Notes: generated by a model from the letters alone, not told the origin. A stretch of 64,000 nt of DNA from Isoetes taiwanensis (GCA_021234155.1 JAJEKV010000073.1:620213-684212); one strand, 5' to 3'. Counted from the first letter of the stretch, positions 43,229-55,279 are shown. Made by a program: numbers and translations.

Positions 43229-45535
43229 GAGGATAATACAGTTAGTATTGAAAAAGAAATAAACATTAACATGAAACAAACTCCAAACTATATAAAAGAG
43301 CGGGTAGGGAGGGAAGCAATGGGCAAAGAAGAGACGCTGCTGTGAGAAGACACCGATAACCAACCACGAGAATGAATAGTGCATATATAGCTGCTCGTCC
43401 CTTCCCAGAATGCCGATCCGATGGCTCGGATCGATGCCTATTCTGGTAAGGGACTCGCAAAGAACACAAAAACTGGCCGACAACCGGAGAACTTCCTATA
43501 TAAGCCACGCCGACGAGAAACATCAAGACATGGAGTCCAAACTATATGAAACCCACTTTAGAAACATAGGACATATATCCCTACATAGGCTAGAATAGTA
43601 TTCAAAACTTCAAGAGAAATAACCAAGATCAATAGAGTAAAAAATGTTCGAAAAAAAATGATAAAGATACCCACATGCATGTATCTAGACAAAATTGAAT
43701 AAACCAACCAAAAAGACTCGGTGAAAGAAAAGGTTCAAAGGAATATTTACAAATGAATAAGTGTTAGTTAAGGAAATGATACCTGGTTATAGGTAGATAT
43801 ATGGCATGTTGACAAACTAATGGTTAAGATAAGGAGGGGTAATGTATGGTTAGTGATACATAGAGATAAACGCGATTGCATGGCGAAAATAAACCCCTGG
43901 GAAGCAAGTCATTCTAGACACAAGTGCATTGAAGAACGCTGCGGCAAAACTACAATGGTGGAGTTTGAGGTTGCAAAGCTTCCATCCCTAAGTTAATCGC
44001 AATAAACCAAGGGAAGTGTTAGTGAAAACATCGAATAAAGCCAACCACATGAAAATAACGTATCACCTTGAGCTCATTTTCTAGGGAGAAGATGAAAAAA
44101 TATAAGACCTCCAAGAAAAGATAGATGAGTCTATATAAGAAGAATAGAGTGCTTTGATCACAATACAAGTCCCAAAATAAAAAATGCCATTGATCTAGCA
44201 ACAACATTTTATCTCCTACATGCACAATGATGGTCCACCATAATAATGCACAAGAAAATCATACAAATCAATTTTTGAAGCACGACAATATGTGCCATGC
44301 AATAAGGAAGGAAATGCCCAAGAAAATACAACAAATTAACTCCAAAAAATGAAAAGCAAATAACAGTATTAGGGGGACTGAGTGGAGATCGAGTTTAAAG
44401 TCGAGGTTGAGGTCAAAAGCATAGCCAAAATGGATAAAGAGGGCAAGCACCAATGACTGGGTTAAAAACAACGACTCATTGAATTGGCAGCGGTCAAGCT
44501 TGTTCTAATATGAGAGGATCAACCATAAGTTGGCAAGAGAAGCCCAGTTAGAGCTATCTATTATGAGAGGATAAAAACATAAGCGGATGAGATGAGGCCC
44601 GTGAAAGTGAAATCTGTACGATGACTAGAATATAAGAAGCATACGTTCGCGGGAAAATTAAACTTAACCCACTAAACCGAAAAAAATGGATTGACAATAC
44701 CATTGCTTGAACTCTCATCCATAAAGTGGCAAACCCAGACCTTAACAACACTATATATTTTTAGATTTGTTAGTATATAAAATGGAATTCCTATAAATGT
44801 ATAAAATGGAAAAAGGGCAATTAAACTTGTCTGTGCAAAATCCGAACAGCAGAAGGGAGCGCAGAGCACACTTGGAGAAAGCGGAGCAGCATGCATGGCC
44901 AGATTAGGAACAGTTAAAATTGACGGAGTATGCCGAGATGAGATGATTTATCAGAGTACGCTCAGTTGCCCAAGTCTCTATGAATTGATTTTACTCTGAC
45001 GAATCCGCCCTGCATGCAACCAAATAACACAAAGAGAGATACCAGAGCCGCCTTCAAACCGTTGGGGTCACTGGATCAGCATGCGAGAAAACGCTACTCC
45101 TTCAATTGACATGCATAAATCAGCCAGTATGCACGAGGCAATTGTGTTCCAAGATGCCTGAGCTGCCCAAGTCTCTATGAATTGATTCGATTCTGATGAA
45201 TCCGCCCTGCATGCAATAAAATACCACAAAGAAAGATACCAGGGCCGCCTTCAAATCGTGGGTGTCCCTGTGAGGAAATCAACCGTCTGCCATCTCAATT
45301 TGTGAATCCTCCTCATAGCATGCAAAGCAAAAATTTACTTTCAAGAAGCCATGCGGAACAGCAAGCGAAAGGGGAAGGAAAAAGGAAGAACAGTCTAAAA
45401 GGCAAGAAAAGAGGAAGAATGATCTAAAGAAGGAAGAGCAATCTCAAAGGGAAGAAAAGAGGATGGATAGAGCCAAGGGAAGCAATGGGCAAGGAAGAGA
45501 CGTTGCTTTGAGAAGACGCCGATAACTAACCACGA
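43229..45535. repeat. Region of dispersed and tandem duplications, no gene recognised
   Basis: GGGAAGCAATGGGCAA plus AGAAGAGACG and ACCACGAGA occur at 43310-43372 and 45478-45537. CCCAAGTCTCTATGAATTGA, GAATCCGCCCTGCATGCAA and GAGCCGCCTTCAAA occur at 44968-45065 and 45165-45262, a tandem pair of about 195 bp. Purine-rich GGAAGA repeats fill 45360-45470. Short minus-strand hydrophobic frames (44268-44471, 44672-44896) have no recognisable domain. No RNA gene is seen. Confidence 0.6.
43384..43503 (-). promoter_or_regulatory. Candidate minus-strand TATA elements upstream of the hairpin array
   Basis: On the minus strand TTATATAGG (43497-43503) and CTATATATG (43384-43392) are good TATA matches. 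Either would start a transcript running through the hairpin array and nested stem-loop N3. No other promoter element is recognised, and initiation is inferred. Confidence 0.35.
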
Positions 45536-45536
45536 G

Positions 45537-45831
45537 ATGCCTTCAATGTGTACATGCTATTGGAGCTTTGCAAGGGTGGAAGCCTACATGATTACATCTA
45601 TAAGCGCGGGAGGCTCCAAGAAAATGAGGCAAGGTTGATATTCGGCCAAGTCGTAGAAGCCATGAAATTTTGCCACCACCACAACATCATCCATAGAGAT
45701 CTTAAGCCGGAAAACATTCTTCTCACCGGCAACACTAGCTTGCAAGTAAAGGTAGCAGACTTTGGATTATCAGAATTTATCGACTCTCAAGACACCTTTT
45801 CCAAGATTAAGATTGTGGGAACGCCCAGTTA
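45537..45831 (+). pseudogene. Kinase copy E: internal fragment cut by Gypsy insertion
   Basis: The frame starts inside the N-lobe ([15 protein letters not shown]), retains [21 protein letters not shown] and KIKIVGTPSY, then runs directly into the Gypsy LTR at 45832. It resembles copy B more than D at diagnostic positions ([23 protein letters not shown]). The rest of the C-lobe is not found on the far side within this window. An open reading frame continues a few codons into the LTR (VTGLAS), without meaning. Confidence 0.9.
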
Positions 45832-48800
45832 TGTGACGGGCCTGGCCAGTTAACCTCTCGGTAACTGGAGATCCCATCGATCTCTACCGTTGGATCTATT
45901 TAACCGTTGCAACTCAAGAAATTAATACATGCATACTTAGGTAAAGAATTTAATCTTTATACGTGCTCTAAGGTCCCAAAAATATTATACTTGCCATTGC
46001 TCGGCAAAATCCCACAAAACAACCAAAGTTTACAAATAATTATAGTTTAAGCCGATCCATAATAATAATAGTTATATTAATCAAATGCATTATCTAGCAA
46101 TCCACACACTTCTACTCTCGCCATTCTGCAGCTTGGCTACTTTCCGGAGCATCTCGCACTTCTGCTTACACCATTTAACCACGGGGTTAGTCACACGGAC
46201 TAAGTGGGAATCGGGGATTTAGAATATATCAAGCATCAATTACCACAAGCATTAACTTAGAACAATAATTTAGCCTTACCGTAACCTCGCCCCTGCAATC
46301 CAAGTTACTAGTCCAACCAACATAAACACATTGCATAATTATGCTAAGCACAACCATTGCAACTTGATTCTAGCATTAAATACCACATATACCCTAGCCA
46401 AGCAACCATAGCATCAACATTGCAACCAATATTCCTCTGGGTCTGAGCAAGGTCAACTCGGCTGATCAGGCCAGTGACATAGAGGCGGGGTAACCACGTG
46501 TGTACACACCCTTCCACGCTGCGTCCAGCATTGGAGGACCACTTACTGTGCATGACGTTGTACCTTACGGTACCAACGCCCGATGTTCAAAATACCATTT
46601 ACATAGCACTGTGCAAACCGTGAGTCTAGACCATCGCACCTAGACTCCGGCCCCAGAGGTCTATATCAAAGAATTTCACCATATACAATTACATACAATT
46701 CACCATCATGCCCATGCCTTAACATACTCAACATCAAATAATTCCATAATTCACACATGAAATGTCTAACCATCTATCTATATATAATAATAAAGGAGTT
46801 TTGTGATAGTCTGTGCGCAATCTTGCGCGTTGAATTTTTTTAAATTATTTTTATCCCTTCGATCTATCTGTGGAAGGACGCAAGGACGCAACGGTTTTTC
46901 TCCATCTTCGTCTCCACGATACTGCTTTGGTCTCCTACTCCCTGCTGTAGACCATCCTTCTGGTTTTCTGCCATTTTTAGGTTTTTTAGCCTTGCTGGTT
47001 CGTTTGGGTCGCCCCAAATTATCCTGCGTCACTTCCGGCCTTGTTTGCACAGTTTGCTGTGTTTTTCCCTTAGGCATTCAAGTGTTACCTTGGGTTTTCT
47101 TTGTTTCGGCTATTTTTTGTCAAGGATCGACTGTTTATAATCCCCTGAGGTGTGCTTTCGGCAGTCATCTATCAGTTTCGGCAGTCCTGGATTTGTCCCC
47201 TGTTGTTGTTTGGTCCTTCTTCACTTCTTTTGCACAGAAGGTTTCAGTGTTTCCTATTAATCGACAAAGATATCTTAATTCCGGGGGATATAACTCAAAG
47301 TTCTGCTATATATCTTGAAGTTTTATATTCTCTGAGTTATTCTTGCAATTATATCTTCCGCAGTTGCTGTTTTTCGACGGATGTTTGCAGCTTTTGCATC
47401 TTGAAATCGGCTCCGTTGCAACCATCCGACTCAGGTCAGTGCAAGTTCTGTAGTTTTCCTTCTACCTTCTTCATTCCAGTGTTGTCGTTTTCTTCCTCTA
47501 CCTGCTCTCTGCTGCTTGAGGCATTGTTACAGGGTTTTCTTTTGCAAGTCTCTTTCCGCTCTGCTAATTTGGTATTTGCTCTTCAACTCTGGTTGCTCTC
47601 ATAATCGGTGGCTGGGAAGCTAGACACAGGGAGGCCCTTTTGCTGTCCGCCTGGGTTTCTTGTGGCAGTGAAGGAATTTTTACTTATTGGTCTGAGTTTT
47701 GATGGAAGTGAAGGGGCTTCTTACATAGAAGCCCAACATCCTTTCCTTTCCTCCTGTTTGCATTACTGTGGAAGCCGAAAGCTTGAGCAGCTCTATTCAT
47801 CCCAGGATCTGCAATTCAGTTATGCTGTCAAAGATATATTGAAGCTTATTGTCCAATGGGAAAGGGAGACACAGAGGAGCTAAAAGATGAATCCGACATT
47901 GGCGTGGTCTGCAGATGATTGTGTGACCTAGATGACTTACAAACTCAGTGATCTTCTGGTTTGGCAAGAACGTGAAGAACTTATCTTTTATATGCCAGTG
48001 AAGATCTTATCTTTTAATTGCTGGTATATTGCTCATATTCTTCTTCTGGCCAGTTCTAATGCGAGGAGGTATGGTTTATTTATCCTGCAATAAAGATGAT
48101 TAATAGTTTAGGACTTTCAAGTTCTTATTCATGCATGCAAATGCTGTGGATCGTTTTGAGCCATTGAACTGGTCACGGTTATGTTTATATCCTTGCACTT
48201 TGAGATGTCATCCATTATAGAAGGTTGGGTTGTCCATTGCATTTTCACAGGAAACAAATCAGTGCCATATCTCTCTTCTATCTTTTGTTATCTTCTTGCA
48301 TCTCTACTTGCCAAAACCCATGCTTTGAATGTTGGCCACTCAATACAGATTGAAATATGTGTTGAAACTACAAGATGGAGCAGAGTATTTTTGCCTGCAA
48401 TCACCATGCATGTCTGAAGCCTCAGCGAGTATGGCGTAACAAGACGGCATTTAGAACATGGCGAGTATGCCGTTTTTTCAGACTTTTAGAGCTTCGTTTG
48501 TCAATTAAAATATAAGCTTTGTTTGTAGTCAGGATATCCAATCTGAGACAAACAAAATTATTGCTTTACTGAATTTTTGTCCTTCCTCAAAGCATCCTGT
48601 CTTTTTCCATTCAAGGGTCTGGGACCTTTTTTTTTTCTTTTCACATCTTTCCACTCATATTAGCTATCTCTATTCTGTATGTTACACTTCATTGGGTCTA
48701 TAACGGCACTATCAAGGGCATGCTATTCCGAGGCTCCGAAGGAAACCATCTTGATCTGCCAACATTGTGTAATGTGGGAATGAGGTTTTGCTTATCATTC

Positions 48801-48836
48801 TTGACATCAGTAATATTTTGAGCTCTTCAAATTGGT

Positions 48837-48935
48837 TCATTCACCTTCTTTGAGATCAGTAGCCCAAATCTGTGCACCATACAAAGTGGCTGGTTTAACC
48901 AAAGTATTGAACAAAGGGAGTTTAGTATTTACATC
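48837..48935 (-). pseudogene. Possible reverse-transcriptase C-terminal relic in the Helitron
   Basis: The minus strand encodes KLPLFNTLVKPATLYGAQIWA within a 102-codon frame (48837-49145). It resembles the F-x-T-L-V-P-x-L-Y-G-x-E-x-W segment after the RT palm of non-LTR elements. The rest of the frame is not recognised. Support is one motif only. Confidence 0.45.
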
Positions 48936-49425
48936 ATAACATTTGGAAGCATTGTCTCTCCTCTCAATGCCCTGAATCGACTGTTCCGCCTTTAGGTCCC
49001 CACATTCCTTTGTTGTTCCTTTGTTCAGTTTCTTAATGGCCCTTTGGATGAACAGTATAAAGAAAGATGAGGAATCTCGCCTTTCACCAACTATTTTTCC
49101 TCCACCATTCTTTTGCTTGGAGACATCCAAAGGAGAGGTGGTCATAAGACTTCTAAACCTGGAGAAGGAACTATAGTACTCCCTCTGTTTGTCAGCAAAT
49201 TTTTAAATCACCAGTCATCAAGGAAGATAAACTGCATCTGCATCAAATTTTGGCATTTTTTCATCCAATTTCAACCACCTCCACTCAAGGGTCTGTCTTT
49301 CTCCAAATTTGGAAGGTCAGAGAACAGGAGAAAGAGAGAAAGAGACTTGACAGAAACCAAAGAAAGCTCACTAGATCTGGAAAAGACAATGGGTATCTGA
49401 TTTATGGCTACATATTATGTACTTT

Positions 49426-49431
<6 letters not shown>

Positions 49432-49478
<47 letters not shown>
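49432..49478. repeat. (CT)n microsatellite, 47 bp
   Basis: A perfect CT run inside the Helitron, with spurious Ser-Leu and Arg-Glu frames across it. Confidence 0.97.
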
Positions 49479-49479
<1 letters not shown>

Positions 49480-49695
49480 AGTGGTAACTTAAGGTTTCTA
49501 AGTGAAGATGATGCCTTTATGTCTTTAAAAAGGATATTTTGAACAATCTGCATCTTTAACAAGTACAGGACCTGCATAAGATTTCAGTTTAAAAAAAAGA
49601 GCGACATAATTTCCACTTGGTAGGACATTTCATTTAAGCTTATGAACTGAGGATGGCATGTATGCGAGTTTTTGTGGTCTGACATCTTATTACAG

Positions 49696-50775
49696 GTTTC
49701 CAATTCCTTAAAGAGGGAGGTTTGCTTTGTAATGTTCGTGGATCAATCTTCTCTCGATGTTATGAACCATGAAAGGCAAGGTCCTGATGAAAATGGGTTT
49801 GCTGGGATATGGAGAATTGTTCTTGTAAAAACTTTGCCTTACAATTACTTTAGGCGCGCGGGCAAAGTTCTGAAGTTCTTAGCTCATCGTTTATTTCCTT
49901 CTGCTAGGTACTGACAAACTCCTTTGTATAGGAAGTATCTATCAAATGAATGCAGGCCAGGTTTATGCACTTTGCACTATGCTGTATGTTTAGAGGCGTA
50001 AAACTTAGCCATATGGCACATGTGCATGACTTGAAAACCCTACGTTAAAATGCTTGAAAGACATAATATGGTTTTCCAGTTTTTGTGTTTACTTTGGATT
50101 TATGCACTCTTCAAATAAAATTTTTGAGATCTGGCTAACCTGCTTTCGATTTAGCACAGGTATTCAATTTGGCTAGACAGTAAGCTCCGTTTGCAGAGTG
50201 ACCCAATTTCTATTCGTGAATATTTTTTATGGCATGGAGGTTATGAATATGCTATTTCAAATAACTATGACCGGCACTGTGTGTGGGATGAAGTTCAGCA
50301 AAACAAAAGGTTAAACAAATATAATCACTTTCTAATTGACCATCAGTTCCTATACTACCAGAGGGATGGCCTGGTGAAGTTCAACCAATCTGATCCACAT
50401 CGTCTTCTTCCAAGTTGTAAGCATGCAGTGCACATGGCAATTTAATTTATGCGTTGTTTGATCTTTGTTGTGAAAAGTATGAATACTTTCTCTAACTTTT
50501 TGGTTTGTCTGATGTCTCTACAGATGTGCGGAAGGGTCTTTCATTGTGAGGGCACATACACCCATGTCAAACCTTTTCTCATGCCTATGGTTTAACGGTT
50601 GATCGGTTCATGCCTCGTGGATCAACTTGACGCCAAATAACCTATTTGATATTAGTGTTTGGCCATCCGCTAATTATTGCAATTTACTTTACACCATAGG
50701 ATTGCGAGCGCCAAAACTATCACCAAGCTATTTCGGCCACCGGGCAAGAAGCTCGGCCAAGAAATAGATCAAGAT
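49696..50775 (+). pseudogene. Captured MUCI70/TOD1-like (DUF616) glycosyltransferase gene fragment with introns
   Basis: Exon 49696-49907: REVCFVMFVDQSSLD, GFAGIWRIVLVKTLPYNYF, KVLKFLAHRLFPSAR. Intron 49908-50159 (GT...CAG). Exon 50160-50416: YSIWLDSKLRLQSDP, EYFLWHGGYEYAISNNYDRH, CVWDEVQQNKRLNKYNH. Intron 50417-50523 (GTAAGC...ACAG). Exon from 50524: GSFIVRAHTPMSNLFSC, LWFN, then a frameshift and stop. Near 50698-50775 lies DCER, then in another frame ITKLFRPPGKKLGQE, the usual end of the domain. The family (Golgi proteins in pectin/xylan or turgor-related functions) is unmistakable. The N-terminal membrane anchor and upstream domain are missing and frameshifts exclude function. Introns show capture at DNA level, as Helitrons do. 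Confidence 0.88.
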
Positions 50776-51874
50776 GTATGTCTGATTGTATCCATTGTAC
50801 AGGAAATCCAAACGCTGACATGTGCTGTAATTTAATTTATATGCAAATGTTTATGTATTATATAATGTGTGCCTTGGCACACATTCTTAGGAATATTCTT
50901 AGATACATGCTGAAATTATAGAAACACAAGAAATCATAGAAACAAATATGAAACACAATAACTTAGCCACTACAAATATCTTGGGAATGCCCTTAGAAAC
51001 ATGCTGAAAAATATAGAAACGCACCTTCCACGTTATGTTGAAAGGATTTTAAGTTAAGTCCTTTGGAAGGTCAGGTCCCACTGAATGACATGGTGCGTGC
51101 TCATTTCATTCATCACTCTTCACTTCCAAACACCAAATATGCCAGGACGAAACATAGAAATAGAGAACTAAACATAGAAACTTAACCCAATCCATCCATC
51201 AACATGGTGCTGCTACAATCTTTGACCACAACATAATCAATTCCTTGGTTACATAAAGAATTCAAGGTGGAAGATTGTAAGCTTCATTCTTGATCCTCAC
51301 CAAACTGACCATGATCCTCATTGTGGTGATTCCACTGTGTTGTCCCTTTCAAGGACAATATGGCAAAGTTGTCCCTAGAAACAAAGGTTCACCAAACCAT
51401 GAACGTTCAAGGGCTTGCAATTGGCGTAGTACCGATTCCACTGTCTTGCATAACTAAGGCAAGACTCTGCCCCACCAATGTTAGAAATGTTACGAACTAA
51501 TGAAATTATCATCGGAGGCAAGAAATTTACATACATTTATCAAAATTATTTTACTTATAGGCTAATGCCATGTGTCACATCATCGTCTATCCATTTTTGT
51601 TAACTGTGCCCATGGGTTCAAACTGTACTCATGGGTTCAAACGTGTTTGTCCTTGTATAAGACTTCACATTTGTAGAGTTGTTAATGCAAGATATAAGCA
51701 TTGCCCTATTGAGAAAGGAAATAGAGCAAATAAGCATAGTTTAATTAAGAATAGTTTCAACACTTTTGCACCATGTAGTTTTATTTCCTACCTTTCGCAT
51801 CTATACACTCCATCAATATTCTTTGCCCTTGCAACCATACCTTTAAGAACTCTAGAACTTAATCCCAAGGAAAA
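50776..51874. other. 3' part of Helitron, no gene recognised
   Basis: AT-rich sequence without recognisable protein or RNA genes. The short phrase TAGAAACA...CTTAG is repeated a few times around 50890-51020 and 51155-51185. CCATGGGTTCAAACTGTAC with CTCATGGGTTCAAACGTG near 51610-51640 is a short tandem pair. Confidence 0.5.
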
Positions 51875-51891
51875 GCCCAGCAACGCTGGGC
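51875..51891 (+). terminator. Helitron 3' terminal hairpin
   Basis: GCCCAGC-AAC-GCTGGGC is a perfect 7-bp stem with a 3-nt loop, ending 7 bases before the terminal CTAG (51899-51902). Such hairpins mark the end of rolling-circle transfer in Helitrons. Confidence 0.92.
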
Positions 51892-53289
51892 ACTTTTTCT
51901 AGTAGCCTTAATAATGCAAAAATGCAACCATCACCATTAAATTAAAAATAAACGTCTATATCTTTCATAGATTCACTAACAATAAGGTTACTAGAGACTT
52001 TAATAATATTAATCTATAGCATTTAGATATCGTTATGGTTCCTTTACCAATTTCCTCTATACACAATACATATGCTTGTTTTTTTTTTACATAATGTTAC
52101 TTAGCTAATTTCCAAAGGTTTTCTCTTTTTAATATATATAACTAGATAACTTGTTAGTCTTCTCATGTCGTTATGACCATTAGTATAAACCCGCCTTAAC
52201 AAGGGCCTCCAGCTTAAATATATTCCGAACCCAACAACTCAACCTTGATATTTTAAGATAGAACCTTAACTTTAACCTCAAACTTTTTATTATTACTTCC
52301 TTACTAACTATTAACTAAATCGTTAACATTTTTGACTTCATAACCTAACCCTAACTACGCGTTCTGGTGCGACCTCGCCTGCTGCCGGCGTCGGTTTGGC
52401 CTCCGGCCATCGATTCCATGCCAAAACTCCCTAGCTCCTCCCGATTTTGGTTGCAAAGAGGTTTTCCGCCATTTCGCCGGTTTCCGACCCAAATCCGCGA
52501 TTCCGGATCAATTCTTGAGCACCAAAATCATGGGATTTACAAATGAATCTTGCTTTGATCTTCCCGATTCCTCATTCCTTTTCCATTTCGGCCTCCCTAA
52601 GGCCCAAATCGACCCATTTCTCATCACATTTCATGCTTCGGATCATCACCGATACCGGGATCTGTTATATAAAACGGCAAAGATGCCGGGAACTTTTACA
52701 CGGTTTAACACGGTTTTAATCGATTCCAGCCATCCCTTTACCTTAATCCATCCCCATGTTCTAATATGAGCTATTCCAATTATTTCCGCATGATCTAGAT
52801 GCCCGTCTCACTTAGATCCGTGATACTTTTTGCAACCGTCAATATGCCATCATAAAATACTTCCAAATTCAATCATGCAAGCTTTTTCCATATTCATGCA
52901 CTTTTAGTTTAACTCTAAATCAATACTAAGTTTCATAACAATCCCTAATGCATCAACACAATTCAGCATGCACAATTTTGCTACGCTTAGAAAACCCTGT
53001 GTAAGGCTTGATCCCCACGGAATCCCGCTTTTGTTACTTTTTTTCAAGGCTCCAACACGCTCCCGTAGCTCGCGACGCGATTCGCTCCTTCAAAGAATCC
53101 CTCAAAGAATCAATCTTTTCCCAATGCTTTTCTCTCAGTACTTATATTTATTTTTGACCCGCGATTTTTCGTCCAGATAATCTCTACATATCGACGTATT
53201 TCTCTCATCATGATATTTTGATTAATATTCCTTTGCATCTTTTAGATAAAATAATCCACAATTTACCTCAAAATCCTAGGTCCGTTACA

Positions 53290-53305
53290 GTCTCTCCTCC
53301 AAAAA
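53290..53305 (-). promoter_or_regulatory. Gypsy polypurine tract
   Basis: On the minus strand TTTTTGGAGGAGAGAC directly precedes the LTR start TGTAACGG. This is the plus-strand DNA primer of chromovirus-type Gypsy elements and fixes the LTR boundary. Confidence 0.85.
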
Positions 53306-53329
53306 TTCAACCCATGTCCTCATGGGCGC

Positions 53330-54871
53330 ATCTCGGGAAACTCACGAAGAATCCAATTGGCATCTTCCCATGTGGCATCTTCCTCAGGACAACCCGCCCA
53401 TTGAACCAAAAAATCTACGATTGTTCGGCCTCCTTAAACGACGGGTTTCCCTCTCGAATACGCCTCGCCTGGGGTACGTGCAAGTTCTCCCTGCTTACTA
53501 AATCATCGTCCCCCAGCATATGGGAAGGATCAAATACATACTTCCTTAAGTTACTCACGTGAAAGACATTATGTACTTTCAAGTGTGAGGGCAACTCCAA
53601 CCTATAAGCCACTTTGCCAATACGTTCCAAAATTTCATACGGACCCGCATACCTAGGAGCCCATTTACCTGCACTTTTAAATGCCGGTGAGCTCGCTTGG
53701 GATTAATCCTCAAGAACACATAATCCCTTTTTGAAATTCAAGTGGTCTCGTCTTTTATTGGCATATTTTGCTTCTCCTATTTTGTGCCCTTTGCCAAATT
53801 TTGTCGAAGTCTCCTTAGCTGAGCTTCCATGTCCTCCGCTACTTCATTAGCTGCTTCAACATTACATTGGGGATCTCTCCAGTTAAGAGGACAACGACAC
53901 TCCTTACCATACATTGCCTCAAAAGGACTCATTTTAATGGACTTGATAAGTGTTATTGTATGCAAACTCAGCCAAATACAAATAGGAATCCCATACCTTT
54001 GGTTGACTAGGCACATACATTCTGAGCATATCCTCCAAGATTTGATTAACTCGCTCTACTTGGCCATCCGCTTGAGGACGATAAGATGTACTGGCATATA
54101 ACTTAGTGCCAATATTTTGAAACAACCCTTGCCAAAATTGGCTCATAAATTTTGTATCCCGATCTGATGAAATAGTGGCCGGCATCCCATGCAACCTGAA
54201 AATCTCCTTAACAAATAACTTAGCAATATCCATTGCTGTAGCAGTAGTCTTCGAGGCATAAAATGGGCCTGCTTAGTTAGTCGATCAACCACAACATAAA
54301 TTGCATCATAACCTGAACGTGTCCGGGGAAGCTCAACAATGAAGTCCATGGAAATACACTCCCACTTGGAAGATGGAATTACTAAAGGTTGTAATTCTCC
54401 AGGCTCCCTAAACCTTGATGCTTTTACCTTCTGACAAGATAAACACCTAGCCACGTACTCCTTAACCATCTTCTTCTGTCCAGGCCAAAAGAAATTCTGG
54501 CGCATCTTCCTCAAAGTTTTGTGTACCCCTGGGTGGCCCGCCAAAGGACTATCATGTGCTTCATATAGCAACCTCAATCTCAACTCATGATCATTAGGAA
54601 TACACATACGGCCATTATAATATAAAACTCCTTTGGACAATGCATACCTCGGAAAATCTTGAGGGTTCTCCAACACGGGTGCAAAATATGGATCATTCCT
54701 TAGCTTATTAAGAATATCTGCATCCCATTGCCCTTGTAACACACTAATAGAGGTTAGAAATGACCTTCGAGACAAAGCATCAGCAATCACATTTTCTTTG
54801 CCAGGTTGATATTCAATTTCAAAATCATACTCTTCTCTTAATTGCATCCACCTTCTTTGCCTATTATTCAA
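53330..54871 (-). pseudogene. Gypsy RNase H end, integrase and C-terminal chromodomain-type region
   Basis: From 54871: QRRWMQLREEYDFEIEYQPG and VIADALSRR (RNase H end), then the zinc-binding H-H-C-C block (YEAHDSPLAGHPGVHKTL, CLSCQKVK), the first catalytic Asp in MDFIVELP and VVVDRLTKQAHF. A frameshift near 54240 moves to the frame at 54233-53934, with SSDRDTKFMSQFW (second Asp) and YRPQADGQVERVN (catalytic Glu). A second shift leads to MSPFEAMYGKECRCP (54016-53777), and after another break IGKVAYRLELP and VHNVFHVSNLRKY (53630-53415). The tail near 53400 (WAGCPEEDATWED in a shifted frame) looks like a chromodomain end. Integrase inserts the cDNA; here it is broken by at least three frameshifts. 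Confidence 0.88.
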
Positions 54872-55279
54872 ATATGGCTATTTTGCAAAATACTTCAAAT
54901 TTTGATGGTCAGTCTTCAAAAAGAAACGACGACCCAATAAATAATGTCTCCATACCCTTAAGGCATGGATAATGGCCAACATTTCCAAATCATGCCCGGG
55001 TAATTTTGTTCAAAGGAGACAATTTACGAGATATATAAGCACAAACTCGGCCATCCCAACAAGACTCCTCCTCCTCTGACTTTCCCGGAAGCATCGGTGA
55101 CTACATGGAAGGGTATATTCATGTCCGAATCCTTAAAACTGGTGCACTAATCAAAACATCCTTTAACTTTTGAAAACTTTCTTGACAACTATCAGTCCAA
55201 TGCAAATCATTCTTCTTACCCAACAAAGACGTCAAAGGAGCAGCAATCTTCGCAAATTTAGGAACAAATTTGCGATAAT
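54872..55279 (-). pseudogene. Gypsy RT/RNase H continuation downstream of the LINE
   Basis: Directly past the LINE the minus strand resumes with RKFVPKFAKIAAPLTSLLGK, then LHWTDSCQESFQKLKDVL, the connection domain of Gypsy polyproteins. Stops break the RNase H domain that follows. The first codons repeat the 17-bp target duplication. Confidence 0.82.
55263..55279. repeat. Target-site duplication of the nested LINE (copy 1)
   Basis: AACAAATTTGCGATAAT here equals 61035-61051 at all 17 positions. On the minus strand it encodes part of YYRKFV of the Gypsy RT. Confidence 0.97.

Larger units (their letters stand above)
46778..49671. other. 5' half of Helitron: unassigned, UTR-like sequence
   Basis: Plus-strand frames at 46803-47318, 47152-47604 and 47608-47883 and a minus-strand frame at 46778-47077 (basic, rich in KPK/RPK) have no recognisable domain. 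The T/C-rich plus strand and GT/AG-like signals suggest captured 5'-UTR or intron sequence, possibly of the same glycosyltransferase gene. This is inference. A subterminal GCGCAATCTTGCGC hairpin lies at about 46819. Confidence 0.4.
46777..51902 (+). mobile_element. Helitron (5.1 kb) carrying a host gene fragment
   Basis: The 5' end TCTATATATAATAATAAAGG and 3' end ...ACTTTTTCTAG, preceded by a 7-bp GC-rich hairpin (51875-51891), are the diagnostic plant Helitron termini. It sits between A (46776) and T (51903) without a target duplication, as expected. TCTATCTA leaves a 4-base ambiguity at the left end (46773 or 46777). I see no Rep or helicase coding sequence, so it is non-autonomous. Inside are MUCI70/TOD1-like exons (49696-50775), a possible reverse-transcriptase-like relic (48837-48935, minus) and a CT microsatellite. 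Confidence 0.9.
45832..53289 (-). repeat. Gypsy 3' LTR (2.33 kb without the Helitron)
   Basis: On the minus strand the LTR starts TGTAACGGACCTAGG at 53289, right after the polypurine tract, and ends GGCCCGTCACA at 45832, where kinase homology begins. The ends form an extended imperfect inverted repeat (TGTAACGGACC / TGTGACGGGCC), common in chromoviruses. The LTR consists of 45832-46776 plus 51903-53289, interrupted by the Helitron. The 5' LTR for comparison is not in the window, so internal U3/R/U5 limits are not assigned. Confidence 0.7.

Noticed and set aside
45548-45853. A 101-residue kinase ending VTGLAS as a real short protein
   Set aside because: The C-terminus is LTR sequence from the Gypsy insertion, and half of the kinase fold is missing.
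45832-46776. A separate plus-strand LTR starting TGTGACGGGCC
   Set aside because: It is better explained as the far end of the minus-strand Gypsy LTR, whose two ends form an extended inverted repeat; no plus-strand internal region or primer-binding site follows.
46777-51902. Autonomous Helitron with RepHel
   Set aside because: No replication-initiator HUH motif or helicase motifs were seen in any frame.
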